Source: Anarhynchus alexandrinus (Eukaryota; Chordata; Aves; Charadriiformes; Charadriidae). Taken from it: a stretch of 64,000 bases of DNA. Position numbers and translations under genes: made by a program. Where the stretch lies: NCBI GenBank assembly GCA_008711295.1, contig VUYV01000053.1, positions 3,969,162-4,033,161 of the forward strand, given 5' to 3'. Positions 39,217 to 53,000 of this stretch are shown piece after piece (within the stretch, counting starts at the first letter, position 1; every line of letters starts with the position of its first letter). The notes under the pieces are model-generated. The model was not told the origin of the DNA. It saw nothing but the letters and a program-made list of their open reading frames with translations, and searched no databases.

Positions 39217-39302
39217 GCCCAACAGAAGGTTTGGGGAAAATAATACAAAGATTTCCTCAGAAGGACTGGGAAGACACTCCTTTTCCACAGGGAATAGAGT
39301 TG
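39214..39302 (+). CDS. SBF2: SBF2 (MTMR13) coding exon 2, start of the DENN domain
   Basis: In the frame with codons at 39228-39230 (GGT) to 39300-39302 (TTG), the exon reads through [17 protein letters not shown] and ends QGIEL. This matches residues of about 18-47 of vertebrate SBF2 as I remember it; human has WDD where this has WED. The paralogue SBF1 differs at several of these positions, so SBF2 is preferred. Family knowledge: SBF2 is a protein of about 1,850 residues with uDENN/cDENN/dDENN, GRAM, inactive myotubularin-phosphatase, coiled-coil and PH regions. It pairs with active myotubularins and acts in endosomal phosphoinositide and Rab control, and human loss causes Charcot-Marie-Tooth disease 4B2. 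The exon begins with a split codon (phase 1) and ends in phase 0, so the human residue after L (F) would start the next exon. It is 89 bp, or 86 bp if the second AG of the acceptor is used. Exons 1 and 3 are not visible here. Confidence 0.93.
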
Positions 39303-39308
39303 GTAAGT
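39303..39308 (+). other. SBF2: Splice donor of SBF2 exon 2
   Basis: GTAAGT directly follows the TTG leucine codon. It matches the consensus 5' splice site at all six intron positions. It sits exactly where the SBF2 homology stops. Confidence 0.9.
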
Positions 39309-42300
39309 TTGCATTACATTTTGTAATTTTTAGAATTTCTTTCACATACAATTGGAAGATACATCTTCCTTCATGCAATAATCTGTATTATCTAATCTGA
39401 CAGGGAATGGATAGAAATTATGTGAGTAGAGGGGGTAGGTAATAGCTTTAAAAATAATAATTTTGGCTAACAGAAGATAATGTATTCTGGTCTGTACCAC
39501 TAAGTAGATATTCCTAGAATACAGAAGTTTGCTGCAAGTTTAGAAGTAGTGTATTTAAAATAAATATTTATTTGGATCAGTAATATTATCATTGACTACA
39601 TTTTTAGAGGTATCCTTCAGATGGCAGATGACTTTTCATTGTCATGTTCAAATAAATACAAATACGTATTTGTATATTGTAGATTAAAAAAAAATTTTAA
39701 AAAATTTCTAATAAACTGGCTTGATTTTCTTGTCAGTCTTTACCCAGTATTCTGTCCTTGACAGATGGCATAATGGGTGCTTACAAAAACAGTATGCTGA
39801 ACAAGGCTAGTGTACAGTCATCTATTTTAAATGCCCACTCTCAGAATTCACCAAGTACCACTTCTTTCTCTTCCTTGGTCTCATATTGTGAGATGCAATG
39901 AAAAGGTATATCTTACTCATCTGGGTCAGGGATTCATTAAACTATGGCTTTAAAAATCCTGCAGAGAAATGAAATACTGTGGTCATACTCTGCAAATGAG
40001 ATTTCTGAGAAGTCAGAGTGAAACTCTTACCACTGTGAACTTAGGAACTTCTGGGACAGGGTGAGCTAGAGAAGGAGATGGCCCGTAGGAAATGTTGCAA
40101 TAGAAGTCTCTGTACTGTGGGACAAAATCAGCTGCAGAGGACAAAGACGCTGACTCTCCACTGAATATATTACACAGATATAGCAAGCTTTTACCAGTGT
40201 GATACCTTTCAACCGGTGCTCAGCTCACTTGCTTAGTCATAACATGCCATTGGCCACATGTTGTCTTCTCCTGTGAAAGAAAGGAGGAATGGAGGGGGAT
40301 CTTGGTGTTTACTGCTTGCTCTCTGGTGTAGCAGAGGTTTATGTTATTCACTGTGTGCTGGTGTACGCGACCAGTTGCTCGTTTTCTTCAACAGTGTGGT
40401 TTTCATTTCTTCATAGTCAAGCATAAGCCTTATGTTTTGGGGGGATGTCATACATTAATTACTGGTGTAAGCATTATTTCTGATACACGTGACAGCTAGT
40501 TACAGTGTTTGTGGTACACTTGCATAATACTACATTTGGCAATGTAGTGCTGTGCCGAAACAATGGAAGCTCCTGCTTTCTCTGAAGTGTTTCTACTACT
40601 GTTACAACATTATACCACTCTGTATAGCAATTGCTGTTTACCCTACCTGGTAATTCTCTACTTAATACGTGCCTAGCCAGCATGTGCTTGATGACTGCTG
40701 ACCGAATTCAGATAAGTGGCTTTTTTTATCTAGTACACACAGTTGCAGTTCATTAGAAGAGAAATAAACTTTGATACCAAGGCTTAAGGGTGTCTTCTTT
40801 TTTAACCACTCTATTGGAGTTGAACTAGGTGGTTTGATCTTCCCTTAAACCACTGGAAGAGTTTGAGTCGTACTAAGATTTATTTTGTCACGCAAATCTT
40901 CCTTACCTATTTCAAAGAAAGTAATGTGTCTGACTTCCAGTGATGTTTTGAAATAAACGATCACAGCTTCTCTTAAAGCAATGAAGCTTCTTAAGTGATA
41001 TATCGGTACCCAAATGTTATTTCCCATTTAAGTTTAATTGTAGGATGCCGGCACTACTAGAACTACCTTGCTGAAGGAAGATTTTTTTTTTTCTTCTTGA
41101 TTGAACAAAACATAATTTCTATATCAGTTCTCAAATGGCTCATTAGGCAAAGCCATTAAGACTTTAGACTTTCCAAGTAAAATGAAATCTGATAAGTTAA
41201 GGACATCTATTCAGCCAGTGAGCAACACTAGCAAAATTTGGATTTGCTTTCCAAACGTGGTAATACAATTTTAATTAACTAAGATTGAGGAGTTAAAGAT
41301 ATTGCAAAGATCAAGTACTAAAGTAAATCACTTATGGATTTTGGCAGGATGTTTTCTTCAAGGTTTTGCATGAGTGTCATGTGAATCAACATTAATTCAT
41401 GGAACGGAAAGAAGAAAAGCTGTGTTACGATTTCCTGTTTGTCGCCTTAAGGACAGCTTTAATATTAAGAGAGTAACAGACAAACCTTGGGGGGAAAAAA
41501 AAAGAATGTAAGAATAGAATAGTTGACATAAATGCATGAGAATGAAGGTAGATATACTTATGAATAGCACTTAGTTCTTTGAGTAATTTGAGTTCAAATC
41601 CTCTTAAGTGTACTTCCTCTCCTTTGAGTGAAGGACCTTTATGGAATTATGTGGTTTCTCTGAAATGGCAAAAAAGCAATGGTTTGGATCTGAAAAACAC
41701 GTTAAGCTCTCTTCACTGTGTTTTCATGAAGGAAAGAAATCCTAGTGGTAGGATTGAAGGGAGATTCGTTTTTTCAGTCTTGTCTTCTGTCAAAGTTAGT
41801 CCTTCTGCCATGAAAGAATCATGGAGATCTTCAGCTGATTATTAGTGAAGATCTCACTGCCTTGCCACCTCCCCTTCCTCCCCTCTGCTGTTTTGTAAAG
41901 TGAATTATTTGCCTTTGAATTTGGTGATTTGGATTTTTTTAAGTTTTTTTTTTCCCAAATAATATAGGTTGAATCAGATAATTTGTCTTGGCATCTAATG
42001 GGTGATGTGATCTAATAGTTGTTTCCCTTTCGTGTTGTTAATGGCATTTTACAAAACAAGGTGGGGGGAAACAGCGGCAAAGACCTATGCCCACCTTCAA
42101 GCTTTAATACTTTGAGATGGAAAATGCCTTTTTGGACCCCTTGTGATCTCCATAGCTTGCAGAGATGCCATTGGTCCAAGCTCCAGCCAAGAACTAATAG
42201 ACAGAATCCTCTGAGACTTTTGTGGAGGGCTCTTCTCTTTCCCCAACCCTGCATGCCCCCCCACCCCTCTGGGCTTGAATTTGTGCGATCAGACTTCTGA

Positions 42301-42330
42301 GACATAAATTAAGGCAATGTAGAGAGCAGA

Positions 42331-42357
42331 GTTAAATAATAAATGTTAAATAATAAA
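42331..42357. repeat. 14-bp tandem duplication
   Basis: GTTAAATAATAAA occurs twice, at 42331-42343 and 42345-42357, in AT-rich DNA. Confidence 0.85.
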
Positions 42358-44053
42358 AACATTGTAAATAATATTTTTCGTGTAGTTGAGCCCAGTTTTG
42401 AAGAATGGGCTAATGTGGGGAAAGCTGTGTTTAGTGTATCTGCCCTTGGCTGAGTGAAAAGGGATCGTTTTGAGAACATCTTATCTAGGAAAGATGATGA
42501 CCCTATTTCAACTTTTAGCCTTGACTATATTTGTAGTTTTGTTAATTTGATGCAAATATGTAGTGAATTGGGTCATTATAAAATGTAATTGCTGCCTGAG
42601 CTTTACTAAAGTGTGTTATATTTGGTGTATATACATTCTATATTAAAGGATTAAGAGTTGCTTAAACTGTTTCTGGTTTTGTGTGTAGCATGTTAGCTAT
42701 GTTCTGGTTTTGTTTAACAAACACAAGTTATGGAATAAAAGTGTTGTCTAAAATTCAACAGAAATATACTTTATGAAATTTTATTGAAGTGTTTTAATTT
42801 GTCTTATTAAATAAACTGTGTGTCTTTTGGTTGTCAGTGGTAAGTGAGCAAAGCCATGAGTCTCTGTTGAGGGAAGGATACTGTTGGTAGGTCTTGGTCA
42901 GTGTATCTTCTTAGAGCTGCTACTTGTCTGCATCTCACCAAATTACCTAAAGAGGTTTTTCTTAATCTTACACTTTTTGCATTTGCGATTTCTCTAATGG
43001 TTTCACAGCTCTTAACTTTGTTCTGTTTATAACTGAATACAGAAACTTTGGTAAGTGATCCACCTGCAAATTGCTGTGAAATGTACCTGAAGCTTTTTGT
43101 AAGGGATTATTGATAATTACAGTAGTAAGGGCCCCAGTACTTTTTTACCATTTGTTCAGTTGTGTGATATAACTGAGAATGAGGTATGATATTTGTTAAT
43201 ATTCTGTATCATACAGATTGACTGTTACTTCAAAAGCAGTAAGATGCTCTTTGATTTGCTGGAAACTTTTGTGGGCTATTCAAGAATATAGGAAACATTT
43301 TTTATAATTTCAGTTTAGAATCTGAGCATCTTCAGTTTACTGGGAAATACAAGTCAAAGCGAGTTTCTTCAAGTTCATGGAAGTAAGCTGACTTTGAGGA
43401 GTAAAGAGAGATTTATACTCGTCCTTGAAGTTAATAAAGTATTTAGCTCAAAAACATTTAAGTCATTGGTTTTCAGAAGAATGCAGTTAGAACATACCAA
43501 TCTGATAGTTGCCCGCCATGATATTTTAAATTAACATGTTTGGGTATCCTTCTCCATAGTCTGTCTGTTTCAGAGAAGTTATTTCAGCTTTACACAGATA
43601 CAGCTTAAGTTTAAAAATAACCCTCTAAAATCAGCTGCGACATAGAGAGCAGTTTAAAGTTAGGATAGTCAAACTTCTTGTTCTCACTTGTAGAAGGAAT
43701 CCTTGAGAGAGTATGTTGGTTGAATGAGTTAGCTTTATATTTCTGCATATTTTTCTTATTTATAATCCAGTTTTAATCCTGCTGTAAACCTTTCTAGACA
43801 TCGTAACTACTTGCACATCAAAGGAAGAAGCTTTGGTATGTAATGTTACCCTGTAAACTCATTTTTGTCCCAGGGCTAAATTAGCTAAACTGTGTCATCT
43901 GCATTACTCAGTGTTGGGAGGCTAATGTTAATTAGGCCAATGAAAGTCATACCTAGAAACAGATACGTTGTCTTAAGTTTAAACTAGATATAATGTTTGT
44001 GCAGTTTTGTGAGTAGCAGGAAGGAAAATTTTGTATTATAACCAGTAGTGGTG

Positions 44054-44070
44054 ATAGTAGTAGTAGTAGT
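44054..44070. repeat. TAG trinucleotide microsatellite
   Basis: About five TAG units (ATAGTAGTAGTAGTAGT), preceded by related GTAGTGGTG. Confidence 0.85.
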
Positions 44071-47000
44071 GTCATGAATTAGTAATTTTCATTTCAAGTA
44101 TGTGCAAGTATAGAAGTGAACATACATTTCTAGACAAGCTAATCACCTATCCAAATAATTACTTAAATTATAAAATGTAATTGTAAATTGTAAAAATTGT
44201 TACTTAATACAATCCTTTGAAGATAGCTTACCTGTGTTATGAACTAAGCAAAATGCTTCTGAAGAAAGGCTGTACGTGTCCCTTTGAGATCTGACAGGAT
44301 GCCTGCTTCCTCCAAGAGGAGAAGTTGGTGGTGTTGGAAGGAGCATATTACTCCTTTGTGTAGAGCCTTATCTTTGCTGTAGATCTTAGCATTTCTGCAC
44401 CTTTGAGCAGCTTCAGATATGAACTCTTAAACAGACATGAAGTATGTCTTTTATGAAATTCAACTTTCAAATTCCAACTAACCTGAGAACTGAGATATGA
44501 AAAAAAAAAAAAAATCAAATGCGAGTAAGGAATGGTATTTATGTATTGTCAAAGTATATCTGAATTTTGACCGACCTCAGTCTTTTGGCAAAACTCAACT
44601 TTGTAGTCCTGTACAGATTTCCACTTTATGACAATAGACATAACTTAAGAGTGACAGCTATACCTCTGAGATCTTAAGTGAATATACACTACTGTTGGAG
44701 CTTCACAATTGGGTTGGGGAGAATAAAGCTATCAAAAAAACCCCCACCAAAACCCAATTAATTTGTCTTCAGAGTTGCATTGAAAAACAGAATTTCTATC
44801 AGTGAACTGAAGACATTTTTAAAGTAAGCCAGCTTTTAAAGTGGTGGTGATCTAAATTTTTGGAGATTCCCAATGCGGAGTCTCTGAAAATCATTACACA
44901 TGCTGTCAAAAGTAATAGTTTTAAAATTCCAGTGCTAATCACTCAGTATTATTTTTGTTTTAGCCCTTTGGTGTAAGGCATCTTTTCTAGGAAAAAAATC
45001 TGATACTTCAATATTTTACTACTTATTTAAAATAAGACATAAGAGACAAACTGGGTTGCAGATTAGGCAGTTAAGGCCTGAAGTGATTAAAGTTTTAAGA
45101 GGGTTAATCTTTAAATGCTTCAGTCTTAGCTAGCTGATCTGTAAGCCAATTTTTCTGCAACGTTAATGCTTTTAAGGACCTGAATAAAGGGTTGTCTACA
45201 GCATCCATTTAACCTTCAGTGCACTTGGTCAGCTGCAGAGATTTTGGTTTTGTGAGGTTTTTTCCTTGTTCCCCTCAGACTTTTTTTTTACCCCTCAAGA
45301 ATTGTTACATATGTAATTATTTAATGAACAACTGCATGACAGAGCTCAGTGTAGCACTTATAAATGCATTGTGTTCTTCTTTCATTTTCGTTATGTTTCA
45401 GTACAGGTGCTTTCAGCAGTTAGTAGAAAACAGATGATAGCAAAAGTAGGTCTGACTATTTTATTGGAGTTATATGGACTCAGTTTATATTCCTTTAACG
45501 TGTCTATATTAGCCTCCAGTGGAAATCTTAGAGTACCATAAATACGGTGTATTTTACAGTAATGTCTCTGCTGTGCTGTAAAATTGTTATATTCTGGTTT
45601 TAGAATCCCACTGCTTTTACTGAGTGGATTTTAGCTCCTGGATTTTGTAGACTAGTGGGATAAAATAATTTTATACTGAAATCTAAGGACTTGCAAGTAG
45701 TCCTTGTGTAGCAAAACTTGGTCTTACTTGACTAAATACTGTAAAAGGGTGCAATTAATATGTTTTATCTAGTTTTGTTTTGTTTTCAATTGGGGGGAAA
45801 AGAAAAATGGAACACTTTATAATACAGTCAAAAGTTTTAGTAAAAATGGTAAAATATTGAAGTGACACCTGTTTGGAATTTCAACTCTGTAATCTTTCCA
45901 TGGAGATTATTAAAAATAGAGTGTATTGAAGTGTAACCTTTCTTATAACTATCAAAGTGTTTTAAGATACCTACCCCCCTGAACCCCCCCTCCTCAAAAG
46001 ATATTTTAAGTTAAATTATTTTCAAATTTTCTGGAGGAGAAAGCCATTTTTATAAGCTTTCTTAAGAAGTGCAGATGTTTTCAGAGTCATAGAATAATTT
46101 GGGTTGCTTTTCTTCATTCTTGGTATCTGTCATCTCCACAAATAATATTTGGCTGCATAAGATGGTCATTTCCACCTAAGCCTTGTGTGTAATTCAGTAT
46201 CTGTGTTACCTCTCCATAAGTTTTTCTCATCTTCTTTGAAAACTGGAGGAAGGACTGCAACATGGACATTTCTGCAAGTCTCTGCTTGTAGGGTTTTTAC
46301 ATAACACTCAAGCAGAAGAGATTCTAAGACCCACAGTTAAGTCTTGTGGTGTTACACTTACAAAACTCAGTGAGCATCTTCATATTTTCAGCTTGTAACT
46401 AATAGACTCGTGTGTGAGAACTCTCCTGGAGACCATGCTTTTCCTGAAGGTCCTGAAATGTTGATTATTAAATGTTTTTTATGTTCCTTGTTTAAAAAAA
46501 AAAAAAGCTCCATCTGTAATGATGGAAGTAGTGGAGGTACTCACTGAATGTAGTGATGCAAATGTGATTATACTTCACTTAAATATTGCTACAATGATGG
46601 AACCATATCAGCCTCATCATTCTTACTCTTTGAGTTCCGCCTCCTGCAGATATTTGAGAATGATCTGTAGTTCTTCCTCTCAACGGTCCTGTCTGCCTGT
46701 GTCCAGCCAGTCTAGGATTCCCGCACAGATGCGGTGTTTTTCTCTCCCCATGTGCTCCTCTGAGATTTAAGCGTCTGCAGGATTACGGAGCATTCTTTTT
46801 GCTCTTCAGTTTCACAGGGTACAAGACTAGAGTGTATAATACCCTTGGAATAAATGGGTTTGTGGCTAGTATGTTTCAGTAAGAAGTTTTTCCCTATCAG
46901 CTTATTCTGTTATCTGTATGTACTCAGTGTGAACACATAAACGTTTGTGAATATTTTTCATGCTTATTTTAGAGGAACTGAGAAATGGTCTAGACTAAAA

Positions 47001-50000
47001 AGGGAGAGCAACATATAACTCAAACACATGATATGAAAATGGGCTATATCTCTAGAAACCAAGACTGAAGAGCAGAAATCCTATTATATTTCATTTTTTG
47101 AGAGGAAAATTTATAGGAATTTTTTATTTTTATTTTTTAATTCTTCTCAGCTTTTTTTCCTTGAACATTTTATAGAATAGCCTCATTAGAGATGTGCTTT
47201 GTCTTTTTGCAAAAATGTTTGTTTATGCTTGAAAGTTAACTTGGATAAGTGCAATACATGACTTTAAAGTGCTGTATGTTTTTGAATATCTGAACTTGTT
47301 CTTAACATCAGTTTACTCTGTGACCTATTCCACTTCGGACTAATTGAAAATTATTTCAGAATAATTCTATATGAAGACAAATCATATAAGTTTGGAATGC
47401 AGGCAGCAAAAGAGAAATTTGTCCAGAAAGACACAAACCAGTGTATACTTTTTAAGTCAGTTACAGCACTCAGTACATCTATCTTCTGAGTTTACAGCAC
47501 TGTTTTGATGTTGTCCCAAATACACAGAAGTGAATGGAGATGTATTGACGTGCACTGTAACATCCAGATCTGTTATTATACAAAGCTGCTATTTTTCAAT
47601 AGTTTCCTATGCCGTATGCAGTTGACCGTCCTCGTCTAAGTTAGTAGTATACAGGTGTCAGCACTTCCACATCCTTCGTCTTGGTAAACGAGAGTGGTGT
47701 ACATCTTGAGCTAAGCATGAATCAAGGAAGTTTAGCTTTTGAAAAAAGGTCAACACTATTCTGAGATGGCCTGAGGTTAGACATGAGAAGACTTCAGATG
47801 AATAAAAGGAAGAGAATAAACTGTTCTCTTTGTCCTTTGAGAATAAGGTAATAATGAATGGATACTATAGCAAAGATTTGGTGTAAACGGTAGGAAACAT
47901 TTAAATAGATAGAGCTCACTCTACTTAGAATGAAATTATTGAGCAGTCTTATCTGTTTTTAATGTTCGATACCTATGAGGAATGACTTGTGTGAGGCTAA
48001 TAGTATTGCATTAAAAGGGGAATAGCTTGGATAGTCTCCTGAGGTTCCTTTTAGATTTGTTAATCTGAAAAGCTAAGGCTTTGGCTCTCTGTTGGCTTGC
48101 TTGTTTGCTTCTCTGCAGAGAGAAAGGGTAGTAACTCATTGGGAAGATACCAAACGGAGACGATGGAGTGGTGATGAGTGAAGAAATCTGTGTGGATTAC
48201 CATGAGAGATGAGATCTGGTCTTTAGGCATGATTTTCAGGTGTTTGTCCTTGCTGGTAACTACAGCAAGCTTTTGCTTAAGAGGTCTTTTGTCACTGTTG
48301 GATCAGGTTCCTGTAACTCTCAGAGAGGAAGAGAGAAAATGAAACTCAGAGAAATGTAACAATCCAGTAAGGCACTGAAGTACCCCAGAACTGCTTCCCA
48401 ATTTGTTGTTTAAAATTCCCATGTTTTGTTTCAGCTTATTATTACAGATAACTGTCAGCCTTCTGTAAGAAGCTGGAACTTCTTTTATGCTCGACGTGCT
48501 GTAATTTAGGCAATTTCTCGACTGAAGTTTCTGGGGGGTTTTGTTTGTTTGTTTTGGTTTTTCTGTGTGTTTGTGCAGGGAGCTGAGAATTCATGTGGTT
48601 TTGGAGAGAGCCAGAAAGCAAGACTGTTGTCTATTGAATTTATAACTATATATCCAGTTGTCACAAAGCTATCCTTTCTAGGGTTGTGCGAGGGAGCAGA
48701 AAGGCAGATAATGTGCATCTAATCAAATACAGTCTATTGGGCTGAATACAAGATTGTGAAATTTGAACTGGGTCATTGAATGTGTTCTGGGAATCCAGAA
48801 ATAATTTATCTGTGAAGTTGATTCCTATGACTATAAATCAGTTTGGAATGTTTTTTAATAGTTCAAGAAAACAGACTAATGGAAAATAAAGGCTATTTTA
48901 CGTTTTTCTGAGCAAATTTGTTAATGGTTTGTGTTTTGTTAAAGCTGATACTTTTCGTGCTAAGAATTTCTAATCCCTGGTAATTGTAAATCATGATATT
49001 CCCCCAAGCCCCCAATTTGACCAACTTTTAAATTTGTACTCTTTTTATAAATTTTTTTACATTTGATGCAGGTTTCTTCTGCTGGCTTAAATCATCTCAG
49101 CGGTTTTAAAGCTTGACTTCTTAAACTTGAAAACTTTTGTGATGCATTTATACAGTATAAGTGCTTATTCCTAATATGTTATAAAAGGTGTATCCTAGTT
49201 GTGTTCCTTTAAAAAAAAAAAAAAGGAAAAAACGATTAAAAAAGAACAGTATTTCAAGTTTGTATAACTCCTGGTTTTCCATTCTGGACTCCATACAGGG
49301 CAACATACACCTGGCACAAGCACCTCTGCAGGCTTGTGGAAAAAGTGGCTGATTTCAGTGGTTCAACGTCTGCCTGAGAGCGTGCCATGCAGAGTCCTAG
49401 GGAAAAGACTTGGAGGCTTATTTCCAATTTTTTTCAAAAGCAGCATGTTGGCCTCAAGCACTATCACTAACTTAAGTGTCAAAAGGAGTTGAATTTATAG
49501 ATCCTGAGGTTGGGGGTGTTGGATTGTTTGTTTATAAAGCGAAGACTACTTAATAGTGTTTCAGTACAGCATGTTGATGCCGTCTTTTGACTAATTGCAT
49601 GGAATTGGCAAAACCACTTTCAGATCTTTCAGTTTTATTGTACAGCCTTCTTAAGATCTTTTGGCTATTTCCTAATAACATGTAGCATATTGTTTTCTTT
49701 TATACAAACCCTGGTATTTGTAGATGGAAAGGAAAAGTTTATGAATTAACTTGCAGGTTAGAAGATATAAAAGGGAACTAGGCTATTTAGATGGCAGTCT
49801 GCCTCCTGTATTATTTTTTAGTAATATAGTCATTAATAATTTCTGATATGGTTCCGCTGTCCTGATTTTTGTAAGGATTTGGTAAATGACTATGAGAATT
49901 TTAATGAAGAAATGTCCTTATTTAAAGTAAAAGCCAATAAGTAGTAACGTTACGGAGTTTGCTTGTGATCACAGTAAAATAAAAGAGTAAAGAAATAACC

Positions 50001-53000
50001 TACGCTTATATGCAAAATACAATTTGTGTTAAGAGGAAGAAGAAAAATATAAATATATTCAGATCATTTTGTAAGTGCTTATTTTAGGGCTAGTCACTGA
50101 TGAAGATTTTTTGTCTTTGTATTGAAATTCTCCTGAATGGGGATCTGTCGTAAGCATGTCTTCTTATAATGAATTCTGAGTATGGAACCGGTATTGTGGA
50201 ACCAATGATTTTGCCAACAGTTTACCTCAACTTATCCTAGCAAAACATTTCTTCTTTCTCTGTCTTCATTGCTGTGTGAATGTCAGAAGTAAACTGATGC
50301 AGGCCAAAACCTTTTGAAGTGGCAAGATGAGAGTGTTAATTCTGCAGTGTGATTCATGAAGTGTTACAGCCTTATTTAATGTTGCTAAGAGAGACCTCTG
50401 TCAGGTATGTTTGGTTGCAATGTCTTTATGTTTTTCAAGGACATGTTGGTGTAGGATCACAGGTGCTTTCATTTAGCTGTGATGGACACCAGGATAAACT
50501 ATAAAGGAGTTTTATTTGTATATCAACAATAGAGTAATAAATTGAGCATTTGAACTGGCCTCTAGTAAGGATCTCTGAAGCTCCAACTTTCACAGATTTG
50601 AAGATAATGCAGTTCAGGCTTTAGTTGCAGTTAATGCTACTTGTATGATGATCCTTTAATGGTTTGTAGTTTTTTCTCAGCCTACAACTCATTAAATCTG
50701 AGCTGCAGAGTAAACCTAGGCAAAGAGGAAGAACACTGATACCCATCTCTTCTTTTGGACCTTATTCTCAAGAACTTCCCTGACCAGATACTGCCAATCT
50801 TGCCGTTTTTAATGCAAGTTGAGAAGATAGAACATGACATCTCCCGTCACCTCCTGTACAAGGTCCCAACTGTCTTTGTTTTGATATGACTATTACTGTT
50901 ACCAGATTTCCTCCTTTCTGCATCTGTCTTGTTTGTTTCTTGTAGCTACAGTGTTTTACCTTGCTGGTAAGGAAAAAATGGGTAGATTTTGAAATGTCAC
51001 CTAAGCTTTGCACGTTTCCGCAATGTAAAAATATTGCAGTACCTATCTCCATTTTGTGTGACTTCAAGAAAAAAAATAAACAAGCAAAATCCCAAACAAC
51101 CACCCTCTGGATATTAAAATCATAAACTTGATCATTATATCATGGTCCTGAGGTGAATTTTTTTTTTTCCTTCCTGATCTTTTTGGATTTATATATGTAA
51201 CTAAGGTACTGTTGTGGTTTTTGAAGAAACTTTTCTGTCCAAGTTTTGTCATACCGGTGTCCTCAAACTACTTGCTCATCTTTTCCTTGCACTGGTTGGT
51301 TCCTTAACCTTCATGAGAAACCATGTTTTATTTACATCAACAAAAGGAGATACGAAAAACAGATCATACTCAATACTGAACAGCTTTTCAGTTATCCTCC
51401 AGTGAAAAATGTCCGTCGTCTTTTTTGTTGAAGGTGTACATGTTCTGACTTGAATCTCTGCCAAGTTACTTGAACTAAAGCAACCACTATATACATAAAA
51501 TTAGGAATAAAGCAATTTTGATGTAATAAATAATGTGTAGTAACATCCCCCACCCACCCCCAGATAAAATGATCTGCTGTTTTACTGAGCTGCTGATATT
51601 CCTGTTGTCATTCTGCAATAAATTGTGGGGAATTTAATATGAGAACTGGCTTTCTGCTTTCTCCCCATCCCCCTGTCTCCGTGTCTCAGAACTTAAAGTT
51701 TTAGCCCTTTACCTAAGTAAAGGCAGTTAAACCCAAATCCACTCCAGTGTGTCTCTAAAACAAACTGGTGGGACAAGGTCAGATTATGTAATTACTTTGT
51801 GTAGATTGAGGCAGTATATTACACTGGATTATAATCAAGCAAATAAGCTTTTATTATTAAAAATGCCCAATGCAATTATGATTTTGTTGCTTTATCTTAG
51901 GCTTACCTGTGAGCTGAAAGTGCCGGAAACATTCTTTTACTCTGAAAAATACAAATAAGTACAAAATTTTGGTCCAGGAGAGAGTATCTGCTTTTGTAAT
52001 TTACTAAAAAATCTGTGTTATAATGTAGTATCTTAAAACCAAGCAGTATTCCCCTTCTGTAAATGGCATACACAAAATCAACCTCACTTCATTTTTAAGT
52101 GTATTGTTTCCTTTTCCACATGCCTTATAGCATGTGGACAAGAGAGATGTTCATTAAAATCATGGCTTATAAGCTTAGAATGAAGAATGAATTAGATTTA
52201 GTATCAAAATAGTGGGATAAGAAATGGGTACTAAAGTTACAGTGTGCATTTGTGACCTCAATGTTTTTAACATTCTTCGAATACCAGATTTGTCTAGTTC
52301 TCGGCATCACCTCATGATTATTCGCTATAACCGCATACCAGAAAAGCTTATTTCACAATGATTTTCCTTCATTCTGGCCTAGTAATATACTTGTAGAGAC
52401 TTGTTGGCATTTGCAATTTTTAAGATTTGTTGTTTGACCATTTTCATATCTGTTTCACGTCTTGTATATTGAATTTGATCTCCTTCTCCCAAATAACAGA
52501 GGAATTGGCAAGACCTCTCAAAAAGTGGGTGGAGAATACATTCTCCCCCCACCCCCAATTTAGATATTTTTCTCGTATGACCAATGTGTCTTAGCAGCAG
52601 CAGTTTCTATATGAGAAGCTTTTGAGCATCTACAGCGAGTTATCACATTTGCACTGAGTAACAAAAATTGCTTGGAAAAATCCCTTGTTGCTGCTTTTGG
52701 TTATGGCTGCATTATTTATGTAGGCATGTCTTCAAAGTTTTCTATTTTAAAAGTCAAGATTTGTTTCTTGTTCCATTTTGATCAATATTATTACTTAAAA
52801 GGATGATTTTTTTTTTGTCATTTCATGTCTGAATGTCTTTAATCTAAAAGATTAGCAGCATTTCCAACTGTGTAGTTGGAAAACTATTTGGTAATATTAT
52901 AATAAATTAATATCTACAATTTTCTTAGTTCTTCGGTAATACAATTTAGAAAAATTCACATGAATTGGGAAACTGTTTCCAATTTATATAACCAAAGAGA

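Noticed and set aside
39157..39378. 73-codon minus-strand frame over the SBF2 exon
   Set aside because: A shadow of the real plus-strand exon; the plus frame has the homology and splice sites.
41590..41605. GAGTTCAAATCCTC, resembling a tRNA T-loop
   Set aside because: No A-box or cloverleaf arms can be formed at the proper distance.
42012..42305. Paired frames of 93 and 97 codons on opposite strands
   Set aside because: Opposite-strand mirror frames in slightly GC-rich DNA; neither product resembles a known protein.
46494..46790. A-run followed by an open frame, considered as a processed pseudogene
   Set aside because: The A-run precedes the frame rather than following it and no parent gene is recognised on either strand.
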